DNA of 64,000 nt from Hippophae tibetana (Eukaryota > Streptophyta > Magnoliopsida > Rosales > Elaeagnaceae), in contig CM072810.1 in assembly GCA_037013495.1 (NCBI GenBank), forward strand, positions 53,678,843 to 53,742,842, given 5' to 3'. The notes beneath the pieces were generated by a model. The model was not told the DNA's origin and did no database searches. It saw only the letters and a program-made list of their open reading frames with translations. Below are positions 36,510 through 48,240 of the stretch, one piece after another (positions within the stretch are counted from its first letter, which is position 1; each line of letters begins with the position of its first letter). The position numbers and the translations under genes were made by a program.

Positions 36510-38716
36510 GTGCACGACACAAGTCATTCTAAATGACACTTGGAAACAACATAGAAAGGTTACCCACAACAACAAACCCAGGGATGGATACTTACCTCGG
36601 TTGCATCATTCTGTGTCTTGTAAACGAACTTCACCTCGAACTTGTGCTTTTGTGGGATACAAATCGGAGATCATGTTTTGATAACAAATATAGGAAAAAT
36701 ATCTAATCATTCCTTCCTAAAACTTAAGCTTTCCATGCGGGACGCTTGAACTGTTACCCTTAATCCTCGTTCAAAGATCACAACAAGTCACGAGGCTGTT
36801 ACCCCCCGTGCACGACACAAGTCATTCTAAATGACACTTGGAAACAACATAGAAAGGTTACCGACAATAACAAACCAAGGGATGGATACTTACCTCGGTT
36901 GCATCATTCCGTCTCTTGTAAGCGAACTTTACCTCGAACTAGTGCTTTTATGGGACACAAACCTGAGATCATGTTTTGATACCAAACAAAGGAAAATAGC
37001 TAATCCTTCCTTCCTAAAGCGTAAGCTTTCAAATAGGGGACGCTTGAACTGCCACCCTTAATCCTCGTTCAAAGATCACAACAAGTCACGAGGATGTTAC
37101 CCCCCGTGCACGACACAAGTCATTCTGAATGACACTTGGAAACAACAAAGAAAGGTTACCCACAACAACGAACCCAGGGATGGAACTTACCTCGGTTTCA
37201 TCATTCCGTCTCTTGTAAGCGAACTTCACCTCTAAATTGTGCTTTTATGGGATACAAATCGGAGATCATGTTTTGATACCAAACATAGGGAAATAGCTAA
37301 TCCTTCCTTCCTAAAGCTTAAGCTTTCAATACGGGACGCTTGAACTGTCACCCTTAATCCTCATTCATAGCTCAAAACAAGTCACGAGGATGTTACCCCC
37401 CCGTGCACGACACAAGTCATTCTAAATGACACTTGGAAACAACAAAGAAAGGTTACCCACAACAACGAACCCAGGGATGGTACTTACCTCGGTTGCATCA
37501 TTCCGTCTCTTGTAAACGAACTTCACCTCGAACTTGTGCTTTTATGGGATACAAATTCAGAGATCATATTTTGATACCAAACATAGGAAAATAGCTAATC
37601 CTTCCTTCCTAAAGCTTAAGCTTCCCATACGGGACGCTTGAACTGTCACCCTTAATCCTCATTCAAAGCTCACAACAAGTCACGAGGATGTTACCCCCCC
37701 GTGCACGACACAAGTCATTCTAAATGACACTTGGAAACAACAAAGAAAGGTTACCCACAACAACGAACCTAGGGATGGTACTTACCTCGGTTGCATCATT
37801 CCGTCTCTTGTAAGCGAACTTCACCTCTAACTTGTGCTTTTATGGGATACAAATCGGAGATCATATTTTGATACCAAACATAGGAAAATAGTTAATCCTT
37901 CCTTCCTAAATCTTAAGCTTTCAATAAGGGAAGCTTGAACTGTCACCCTTAATCCTCATTCAAAGCTCACAACAAGTCACGAGGCTGTTACCCCCCGTGC
38001 ACGACACAAGTCATTCTAAATGACACTTGGAAACAACATAGAAAGGTTACCCACAACAACGAACCCAAGGATGGTACTTACCTCGGTTGCATCATTCCGT
38101 CTCTTGTAAGCGAACTTCACCTCTAACTTGTGCTTTTATGGGACACAAATCGGAGATCATATTTTGATACCAAACATAGGAAAATAGTTAATCCTTCCTT
38201 CCTAAAGCTTAAGCTTTCAATACGGGACGCTTGAACTGTCACCCTTAATCCTCGTTCAAAGCTCACAACAAGTCACGAGGATGTTACCCCCCCGTCCACG
38301 ACACAAGTCATTCTAAATGACACTTGGAAACAACAAGGAAAGGTTACCCACAACAACGAACCCAGGGATGGTACTTACCTCGGTTGCATCATTCCGTCTC
38401 TTGTAAGCGAACTTCACCTCGAACTTGTGCTTTTATGGGACACAAACCTGAGATCAAGTTTTGATACCAAACACAGGAAAATAGCTAATCCTTCCTTCCT
38501 AAAGCGTAAGCTTTCAATACGGGACGCTTGAACTGTCACCCTTAATCCTCGTTCAAAACTCACACCAAGTCACGAGGATGTTACCCCCCATGCACGACAC
38601 AAGTCATTCTAAATGAAACATGGAAACAACATAGAAAGGTAACCCACAACAACGAACCCAGGGATGGTACTTACCTCGGTTGCATCATTCCGTCTCTTGT
38701 AAGCGAACTTCACCTC

Positions 38717-40250
38717 TAACTTGTCCTTTTATGGGATACAAATCGGAGATCATATTTTGATACCAAACATAGGAAAATAGTTTATCCTTCCTTCCTAAAT
38801 CTTAAGCTTTCAATACGGGACGCTTGAACTGTCACCCTTAATCCTCATTCAAAGCTCACAACAAGTCACGAGGATGTTACCCTGCCGTGCACGCAACAAG
38901 TCATTCTAAATGACACTTGGAAACAACAAAGAAAGGTTACCCACAACAATGAACCCAGGGATGGTACTTACCTCGGTTGCATCATTCCGTCTCTTGTAAG
39001 CGAACTTTACCTCGAACTTGTGCTTTTATGGGACACAAACCTTAGATCATGTTTTGATACCAAACAAAGGAAAATAGCTAATCCTTCCTTCCTAAAGCGT
39101 AAGCTTTCAAATAGGGGACGCTTGAACTGCCACCCTTAATCCTCGTTCAAAGCTCACAACAAGTCACGAGGATGTTACCCCCCGTGCACGACACAAGTCA
39201 TTCTAAATGACACTTGGAAACAACAAAGAAAGGTTACCCACAACAATGAACCCAGGGATGGTACTTACCTCGGTTTCATCATTCCGTCTCTTGTAAACGA
39301 ACTTCACCTCGAACTTGTGCTTTTATGGGATACAAATTCAGAGATCATGTTTTGATAACAAATATAGGAAAAATAGCTAATCCTTCCTTCCTAAAGCTTA
39401 AGCTTCCCATACGGGACGCTTGAACTGTCACCCTTAATCCTCGTTCAAAACTCACACCAAGTCACGAGGATGTTACCCCCCATACACGACACAAGTCATT
39501 CTAAATGAAACATGGAAACAACATAGAAAGGTTACCCACAACAACGAACCCAGGGATGGTACTTACCTCGGTTGCATCATTCCGTCTCTTGTAAGCGAAT
39601 TTCACCTCGAACTTGTGCTTTTGTAGAATACAAATCGGAGATCATGTTTTGATAACAAATATTGGAAAAATAGCTAATCCTTCCTTCCTAAAGCTTAAGC
39701 TTTCCATGCGGGACGCTTGAACTGTCACCCTTAATCCTCGGTCAAAGCTCACAACAAGTAAGGAGGATGTTACCCCCCTTGCACGACACAAGTCATTCTA
39801 AATGACAATTGGAAACAACAAAGAAAGGTTACCCACAACAACGAACCCAGGGATGGTACTTACCTCGGTTTCATCATTCCGTCTCTTGTAAGCGAACTTC
39901 ACCTCGAACTTGTGCTTTTATGGGACACAAACCTGAGATCATGTTTTGATACCAAACATAGGAAAATAGCTAATCCTTCCTTCCTAAAGCTTAAGCTTTC
40001 CATACAGGACGCTTGAACTGCCACCCTTAATCCTCGTTGAAAGCTCACAACAAGTAACGAGGATGTTACCCCCCTTGCACGACACAAGTCATTCTAAATG
40101 ACGATTGAAAACAACAAAGAAAGGTTACCCACAACAACGAACCCAGGGATGGTACTTACCTCGGTTTCATCATTCCGTCTCTTGTAAGCGAACTTCACCT
40201 CGAACTTGTGCTTTTATGGGACACAAACCTGAGATCATGTTTTGATACCA
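38717..40250 (+). repeat. Diverged C/B mosaic monomers
   Basis: About five units with CCCTTGCACGAC in place of CCCGTGCACGAC (near 39,777 and 40,073), GACAATTGG or GACGATTG in place of GACACTTGG, ACAATGAACCC, AACCTTAGATC and TTGTAGAATAC. The block opens with a unit like the one at 29.1-29.3 kb (TTGTCCTTTTATGG, then CACGCAACAAG), which suggests the start of a third, then decayed, pass through the 4.78 kb pattern. No other structure seen. Confidence 0.75.
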
Positions 40251-40494
40251 CACAACAACGAACCCAGGGATGGTACTTACCTCGGTTGCATCATTCCGTC
40301 TCTTGTAAGGGTACTTTACCTCGAACTTGTGCTTTTATGGGACACAAAAATTGAGATCATGTTTTGATTACAAACATAGGAAAAATAGCTAATCCTTCCT
40401 TCCAAAAGCTTAAGCTTTCAATACGGGACGCTTGAACTGTCACCCTTAATCCAAATTCAAAGCTCACAACAAGTCACGAGGATGTTACCCCCCC
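40075..40494 (+). repeat. Composite 420 bp unit with a 174 bp deletion
   Basis: The landmark spacing here is 420 bp (40,075 to 40,495) where two monomers should span 594. The sequence runs from TTTGATACCA straight into CACAACAACG at 40,250/40,251, so about 174 bp are missing: the end of one monomer and the start of the next. A parental variant GATACCACACATAGG (near 28,317 and 53,178) would give a CACA overlap with CCCACAACAAC, so the join could be microhomology-mediated. Every other landmark interval I checked is within a few bases of 297, apart from intervals stretched by long C-runs. Confidence 0.88.
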
Positions 40495-43400
40495 GTGCAC
40501 GACACAAGTCATTCTAAATGACACTTGGAAACAACAAAGAAAGGTTACCCACAACAACGAACCCAGTGATGGTACTTACCTCGGTTGCATCATTCCGTCT
40601 CTTGTAAGCGAACTTCACCTCGAACTTGTGCTTTTGTGGGATACAAAACGGAGATCATGTTTTGATAACAAATATAGGAAAAATAGCTAATCCTTCCTTC
40701 CTAAAGCGTAAGGTTTCAAATACGGGACGCTTGAACTGCCACCCTTAATCTTCGTTGAAAGCTCACAACAAGTCACGAGGATGTTACCCCCCCGTGCACG
40801 ACACAAGTCATTCTAAATGACACGTGGAAACAACAAAGAAAGGTTACCCACAACAACGAACCCAGGGATGGTACTTACCTCGGTTTCATCATTTCGTCTC
40901 TTGTAAGCGAACTTCACCTCTAAGTTGTGCTTTTATGTGATACAAATCGGATATCATGTTTTGATACCAAACATAGGGAAATAGCTAATCCTTCCTTCAA
41001 AAAGCTTAAGCTTTCAATACGGGACGCTTGAACTGTCACACTTAATCCTCGTTCAAAGCTCACAACAAGTCACGAGGATGTTACTCCCCCGTGCACGACA
41101 CAAGTCATTCTAAATGACACTTGGAAACAACAAAGAAAGGTTACCCACAACAACGAACCCAGGGATGGTACTTACCTCGGTTGCATCATTCCGTCTCTTG
41201 TAAGCGAACTTCACCTCGAACTTGTGCTTTTGTGGGATACAAATCGGAGATCATGTTTTGATAACAAATATAGGAAAAATAGCTAATCCTTCCTTCCTAA
41301 AGCTTAAGCTTTCCATACGGGACGCTTGAACTGCCACCCTTAATCCTCGTTGAAAGCTCACAACAAGTAACGAGGATGTTACCCCCCCTTGCACGACACA
41401 AGTCATTCTAAATGACACTTGGAAACAACAAAGAAAGCTTACTCACAACAACGAACCCAGGGATGGTACTTACCTCGGTTTCATCATTTCGTCTCTTGTA
41501 AGCGAACTTCACCTCTAAGTTGTGCTTTTATGGGATACAAATCGGAGATCATGTTTTGATACCAAACATAGGGAAATAGCTAATCCTTCCTTCCTAAAGC
41601 TTAAGCTTTCAATACGGGACGCTTGAACTGTCACCCTTAATCCTCGTTCAAAACTCACACCAAGTCACGAGGATGTTACCCCCCATGCACGACACAAGTC
41701 ATTCTAAATGACAAATGGAAACAACATAGAAAGGTTACCCACAACAACGAACCCAGGGATGGTACTTAACTCGGTTGCATCATTCCGTGTCTTGTAAGCG
41801 AACTTCACCTCGAACTTGTGCTTTTGTGAAATACAAAACGGAGATCATGTTTTGATAACAAATACAGGAAAAATAGCTAATCCTTCCTTCCTAAAGCGTA
41901 AGCTTTCAAATACGGGACGCTTGAACTGCCACCCTTAATCCTCGTTGAAAGCTCACAACAAGTCACGAGGATGTTACCCCCCGTGCACGACACAAGTCAT
42001 TCTAAATGACACTTGGAAACAACAAAGAAAGGTTACTCACAACAACGAACCCAGGGATGGTACTTACCTCGGTTTCATCATTTCGTCTCTTGTAAGCGTA
42101 CTTTACCTCGAACTTGTGCTTTAATGGGACACAAACCTGAGATCATGTTTTGATACCAAACATTAAAAAAATAGCTAATCCTTCCTTCCAAAAGCTTAAG
42201 CTTTCAATACGGGACGCTTGAACTGTCACACTTAATCCTCGTTCAAAACTCACACCAAGTCACGAGGATTTTACCCCCCATGCACGACACAAGTCATTCT
42301 AAATGACAAATGGAAACAACATAGAAAGGTTACCCACAACAACGAACCCAGGGATGATACTTACCTCGGTTGCATCATTCCGTGTCTTGTAAGCGAACTT
42401 CACCTCGAACTTGTGCTTTTGTGGGATACAAAACGGAGATCATGTTTTGAAAACAAATATAGGAAAAATAGCTAATCCTTCCTTCCTAAAGCTTAAGCTT
42501 TCCATGCGGGACGCTTGAACTATCACCCTTAATCCTCGTTCAAAGATCACAGCAAGTCACGAGGCTGTTACCCCCCGTGCACGACACAAGTCATTCTAAA
42601 TGACACTTGGAAACAACATAGAAAGGTTACCCACAACAACAAACCCAGGGATGGATACTTACCTCGGTTGCATCATTCCGTCTATTGTAAGTGAACTTTA
42701 CCTCGAACTAGTGCTTTTATGGGACACAAACCTGAGATCATGTTTAGATACCAAACATTGGAAAAATAGCTAATCCTTCCTTCAAAAAGCTTAAGCTTTC
42801 AATACGGGACGCTTGAACTGTCACCCTTAATCCTCGTTCAAAGCTCACAACAAGTCACGAGGATGTTACCCCCCCGTGCACGACACAAGTCATTCTAAAT
42901 GACACTTGGAAACAACAAAGAAAGGTTACCCACAACAACGAACCCAGTGATGGTACTTACCTCGGTTGCATCATTCCGTCTCTTGTAAGCGAACTTCACC
43001 TCGAACTTGTGCTTTTGTGGGATACAAAACAGAGATCATGTTTTGATAACAAATATAGGAAAAATAGCTAATCCTTCCTTCCTAAAGCGTAAGCTTTCAA
43101 ATACGGGACGCTTGAACTGCCACCCTTAATCCTCGTTGAAAGCTCACAACAAGTCACGAGGATGTTACCCCCCGTGCACGACACAAGTCATTCTAAATGA
43201 CACTTGGAAACAACAAAGAAAGGTTACTCACAACAACGAACCCAGGGATGGTACTTACCTCGGTTTCATCATTTCGTCTCTTGTAAGCGAACTTCACCTC
43301 TAAGTTGTGCTTTTATGGGATACAAATCGGAGATCATGTTTTGATACCAAACATAGGGAAATAGCTAATCCTTCCTTCCTAAAGCTTAAGCTTTCAATAC

Positions 43401-46140
43401 GGGACGCTTGAACTATCACCCTTAATCCTCGTTCAAAACTCACACCAAGTCACGAGGATGTTACCCCCCGTGCACGACACAAGTCATTCTAAATGACACT
43501 TGGCAACAACAAAGAAAGGTTACCCACAACAACGAACCCAGTGATGGTACTTACCTCGGTTGCAACATTCCGTCTCTTGTAAGCGAACTTCTCCTCGAAC
43601 TTGTGCTTTTGTGGGATACAAAACGGAGATCATGTTTTGATAACAAATATAGGAGAAATAGCTAATCCTTCCTTCCTAAAGCTTAAGCTTTCCATGCGGG
43701 ACGCTTGAACTGTCACCCTTAATCCTCGTTCAAAGATCACAGCAAGTCACGAGGCTGTTACCCCCCGTGGACGACACAAGTTATTCTAAATGACACTTGG
43801 AAACAACATAGAAAGGTTACCCACAACAACGAACCCAGGGATGGATACTTACCTCGGTTGCATCATTCCGTCTCTTGTAAGGGAACTTTACCTCGAACTA
43901 GTGCTTTTATGGGACACAAACCTGAGATCATGTTTAGATACCAAACATAGGGAAATAGCTAATCCTTCCTTCCTAAAGCTTAAGCTTTCAATACGGGACG
44001 CTTGAACTGTCACCCTTAATCCTCGTTCAAAGCTCACAACAAGTCACGAGGATGTTACCCCCCCCGTGCACGACACAAGTCATTCTACATGACACTTGGA
44101 AACAACATAGAAAGGTTACCCACAACAACAAACCCAGGGACGGATACTTACCTCGGTTGCATCATTCGGTCTCTTGTAAGCGAACTTCACCACGAACTTG
44201 TGCTTTTATGGGATACAAATCGGAGATCATGTTTTGATACCAAACATAGGAAAAATAGCTAATCCTTCCTTCCTAAAGCTTAAGCTTTCAATACGGGACG
44301 CTTGAACTGTCACCCTTAATCCTCGTTCAAAACTCACACCAAGTCACGAGGATGTTACCCCCCGTGCACGACACAAGTCATTCTAAATGACACTTGGCAA
44401 CAACAAAGAAAGGTTACCCACAACAACGAACCCAGTGATGGTACTTACCTCGGTTGCATCATTCCGTCTCTTGTAAGCGAACTTCTCCTCGAACTTGTGC
44501 TTTTGTGGGATACAAAACGGAGATCATGTTTTGATAACAAATATAGGAGAAATAGCTAATCCTTCCTTCCTAAAGCTTAAGCTTTCCATGCGGGACGCTT
44601 GAACTGTCACCCTTAATCCTCGTTCAAAGATCACAACAAGTCACGAGGCTGTTACCCCCCGTGGACGACACAAGTTATTCTAAATGGCACTTGGAAACAA
44701 CATAGAAAGGTTACCCACAACAACAAACCCAGGGATGGATACTTACCTCGGTTGCATCATTCCGTCTCTTGTAAGTGAACTTTACCTCGAATTAGTGCTT
44801 TTATGGGACACAAACCTGAGATCATGTTCAGATACCAAACTTTGGAAAAATAGCTAATCCTTCCTTCAAAAAGCTTAAGCTTTCAATACGGGACGCTTGA
44901 ACTGTCACCCTTAATCCTCGTTCAAAACTCACACCAAGTCACGAGGATGTTACCCCCCATGCACGACACAAGTCATTCTAAATGACAAATGGAAACAACA
45001 TAGAAAGGTTACCCACAACAACGAACCCAGGGATGGTACTTACCTCGGTTGCATCATTCCGTGTCTTGTAAGCGAACTTCACCTCGAACTTGTGCTTTTG
45101 TGGGATACAAAACGGAGATCATGTTTTGATAACAAATATAGGAAAAATAGCTAATCCTTCCTTCCTAAAGCTTAAGCTTTCCATGCGGGACGCTTGAACT
45201 GTCACCCTTAATCCTCGTTCAAAGATCACAACAAGTCACGAGGCTGTTACCCCCCGTGCACGACACAAGTCATTCTAAATGACACTTGGAAACAACATAG
45301 AAAGGTTACCCACAACAACAAACCCAGGGATGGATACTTACCTCGGTTGCATCATTCCGTCTCTTGTAAGTGAACTTTACCTCGAACTAGTGCTTTTATG
45401 GGACACAAACCTGAGATCATGTTTAGATACCAAACATAGGGAAATAGCTAATCCTTCCTTCCTAAAGCTTAAGCTTTCCATGCGGGACGCTTGAACTGTC
45501 ACCCTTAATCCTCGTTCAAAGATCACAACAAGTCACGAGGCTGTTACCCCCCGTGCACGACACAAGTCATTCTAAATGACACTTGGAAACAACATAGAAA
45601 GGTTACCCACAACAACAAACCCAGGGATGGATACTTACCTCGGTTGCATCATTCCGTCTCTTGTAAGTGAACTTTACCTCGAACTAGTGCTTTTATGGGA
45701 CACAAATCGGAGATCATGTTTTGATACCAAACATAGGGAAATAGCTAATCCTTCCTTCCTAAAGCTTAAGCTTTCAATACGGGACGCTTGAACTGTCACC
45801 CTTAATCCTCGTTCAAAGCTCACAACAAGTCACGAGGATGTTACCCTCCCGTGCACGACACAAGTCATTCTACATGACACTTGGAAACAACATAGAAAGG
45901 TTACCCACAACAACAAACCCAAGGACAGATACTTACCTCGGTTGCATCATTCCGTCTCTTGTAAGCGAACTTCACCACGAACTTGTGCTTTTATGGGATA
46001 CAAATCGGAGATCATGTTTTGATACCAAACATAGGAAAAATAGCTAATCCTTCCTTCCTAAAGCTTAAGCTTTCCATGCGGGACGCTTGAACTGTCACCC
46101 TTAATCCTCGTTCAAAGATCACAACAAGTCACGAGGCTGT
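40495..46140 (+). repeat. Mosaic C-type monomers with short duplications
   Basis: Roughly 19 monomers with no single dominant period. Recurrent variants are CCCAGTGATGG, CTTTTGTGGGATACAAAACGG, TGTTTAGATACC, CCTTCAAAAAGCTT and CACACCAAGTC. A 3-monomer duplication of 894 bp is clear: CTTGGCAACAAC at 43,502 and 44,396, each followed by CTTCTCCTCG, GGAGAAATAG and GTGGACGACACAAGTTATT. It covers about 43,440-43,860 and 44,334-44,754. No unique sequence is present. Confidence 0.82.
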
Positions 46141-46770
46141 TACCCCCCGTGCACGACACAAGTCATTCTAAATGACACTTGGAAACAACATAGAAAGGTT
46201 ACCCACAACAACAAACCCAGGGATGGATACTTACCTCGGTTGCATCATTCCGTCTCTTGTAAGTGAACTTTACCTCGAATTAGTGCTTTTATGGGACACA
46301 AACCTGAGATCATGTTCAGATACCAAACATTGGAAAAATAGCTAATCCTTCCTTCAAAAAGCTTAAGCTTTCAATACGGGACGCTTGAACTGTCACCCTT
46401 AATCCTCGTTCAAAACTCACACCAAGTCACGAGGATGTTACCCCCCATGCACGACACAAGTCATTCTAAATGACAAATGGAAACAACATAGAAAGGTTAC
46501 CCACAACAACAAACCCAGGGATGGTACTTACCTCGGTTGCATCATTCTGTGTCTTGTAAGCGAACTTCACCTCGAACTTGTGCTTTTGTGGGATACAAAA
46601 CGGAGATCATATTTTGATAACAAATATAGGAAAAATAGCTAATCCTTCCTTCCTAAAGCTTAAGCTTTCCATGCGGGACGCTTGAACTGTCACCCTTAAT
46701 CCTCGTTCAAAGATCACAACAAGTCACGAGGCTGTTACCCCCCGTGCACGACACAAGTCATTCTAAATGA

Positions 46771-46776
46771 CACGTG
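46771..46776. promoter_or_regulatory. CACGTG box, type 2 (TGACACGTGG)
   Basis: Here GACACTTGG has become GACACGTGG, at a different place in the monomer from type 1. Copies are at 40,821, 46,771, 47,965, 48,265, 56,004, 57,790, 58,682, 60,468, 61,360 and 63,145, so it is confined to the right domain and phased with its HORs. ACACGTGG is also the core of plant G-box/ABRE elements. A function is not shown. Confidence 0.5.
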
Positions 46777-47030
46777 GAAACAACATAGAAAGGTTACCCA
46801 CAACAACAAACCCAGGGATGGATACTTACCTCGGTTGCATCATTCCGTCTCTTGCAAGTGAACTTTACCTCGAATTAGTGCTTTTATGGGACACAAACCT
46901 GAGATCATGTTCAGATACCAAACATTGGAAAAATAGCTAATCCTTCCTTCCTAAAGCGTAAGCTTTCAAATACGGGACGCTTGAACTGCCACCCTTAATC
47001 CTCGTTGAAAGCTCACAACAAGTCACGAGG

Positions 47031-47350
47031 ATGTTACCCCCCCGTGCACGACACAAGTCATTCTAAATGACACTTGGAAACAACATAGAAAGGTTATCCA
47101 CAACAACAAACCCAGGGATGGATACTTACCTCGGTTGCATCATTCTGTCTCTTGTAAGCAAACTTCACCTCGAACTTGTGCTTTTATGGGATACAAATTC
47201 GGAGATCATGTTTTGATAACAAATATAGGAAAAATAGCTAATCCTTTATTCCTAAAGCTTAAGCTTCCAATACAGGACGCTTGAACTGTCACCCTTAATC
47301 CTCGTTCAAAGATCACAACAAGTCACGAGGCTGTTACCCCCCGTGCACGA
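47031..47350 (+). repeat. Monomer identical to one 18.6 kb away (copy 2)
   Basis: This copy is flanked on both sides by C-type units. It has the same private changes as the 28.4 kb copy: GGTTATCCACAAC, TTGTAAGCAAAC, CCTTTATTCC and CCAATACAGG. Its middle is B-like (ACAAATTCGG, GATAACAAATATAGG). Absence of any difference over about 320 bp, against frequent differences immediately outside, points to a recent copying event such as gene conversion or short-tract template switching. An assembly artefact is the alternative. Confidence 0.92.
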
Positions 47351-48240
47351 CACAAGTCATTCTAAATTACACTTGGAAACAACATAGAAAGGTTACCCAC
47401 AACAACAAACCCAGGGATGGATACTTACCTCGGTTGCATCATTCCGTCTCTTGTAAGTGAACTTTACCTCGAATTAGTGCTTTTATGGGACACAAACCTG
47501 AGATCATGTTCAGATACCAAACATTGGAAAAATAGCTAATCCTTCCTTCAAAAAGCTTAAGCTTTCAATACGGGACGCTTGAACTGTCACCCTTAATCCT
47601 CGTTCAAAACTCACACCAAGTCACGAGGATGTTACCCCCCATGCACGACACAAGTCATTCTAAATGACAAATGGAAACAACATAGAAAGGTTACCCACAA
47701 CAACAAACCCAGGGATGGTACTTACCTCGGTTGCATCATTCTGTGTCTTGTAAGCGAACTTCACCTCGAACTTGTGCTTTTGTGGGATACAAAACGGAGA
47801 TCATGTTTTGATAACAAATATAGGAAAAATAGCTAATCCTTCCTTCCTAAAGCTTAAGCTTTCCATGCGGGACGCTTGAACTGTCACCCTTAATCCTCGT
47901 TCAAAGATCACAACAAGTCACGAGGCTGTTACCCCCCGTGCACGACACAAGTCATTCTAAATGACACGTGGAAACAACATAGAAAGGTTACCCACAACAA
48001 CAAACCCAGGGATGGATACTTACCTCGGTTGCATCATTCCGTCTCTTGCAAGTGAACTTTACCTCGAATTAGTGCTTTTATGGGACACAAACCTGAGATC
48101 ATGTTCAGATACCAAACATTGGAAAAATAGCTAATCCTTCCTTCCTAAAGCGTAAGCTTTCAAATACGGGACGCTTGAACTGCCACCCTTAATCCTCGTT
48201 GAAAGCTCACAACAAGTCACGAGGATGTTACCCCCCCGTG

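Larger units (their letters stand above)
34184..38716 (+). repeat. 4.78 kb (16-monomer) block, copy 2
   Basis: Partner of 29.4-33.94 kb. The order of monomer variants is the same throughout: AAGCAAAC, CGAGTATG plus C-run, GAGCGCAGGG, TTGTAACCG, CTCTATGTTG, TTGTGGG with the long C-run, CCAAGGGATGG, CCTAGGGATGG, CCAAGGATGG and GTCCACGAC. Differences from copy 1 include GATGATACC for GATGTTACC near 35,898 and TCATAGCTC near 37,366. About 245 bp separate the end of copy 1 from the start of copy 2. That gap holds a unit with the CGAGTATG variant and an 11-base C-run. Confidence 0.9.
46141..48240 (+). repeat. Three-monomer block duplicated around a foreign monomer
   Basis: About 46,147-47,040 matches about 47,341-48,234 at offset 1194 bp. 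Shared variants are CGAATTAGTG, TGTTCAGATACC, ACATTGGAAAAATAG, TTCAAAAAGC, ATTCTGTGTC, GACACGTGG and CTTGCAAGTG. Between the copies lies one monomer (47,041-47,340) that belongs to neither and is identical to the one at 28.4 kb. Either the duplication unit is four monomers with the fourth replaced, or a single monomer was inserted between two 3-mers. Confidence 0.88.
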
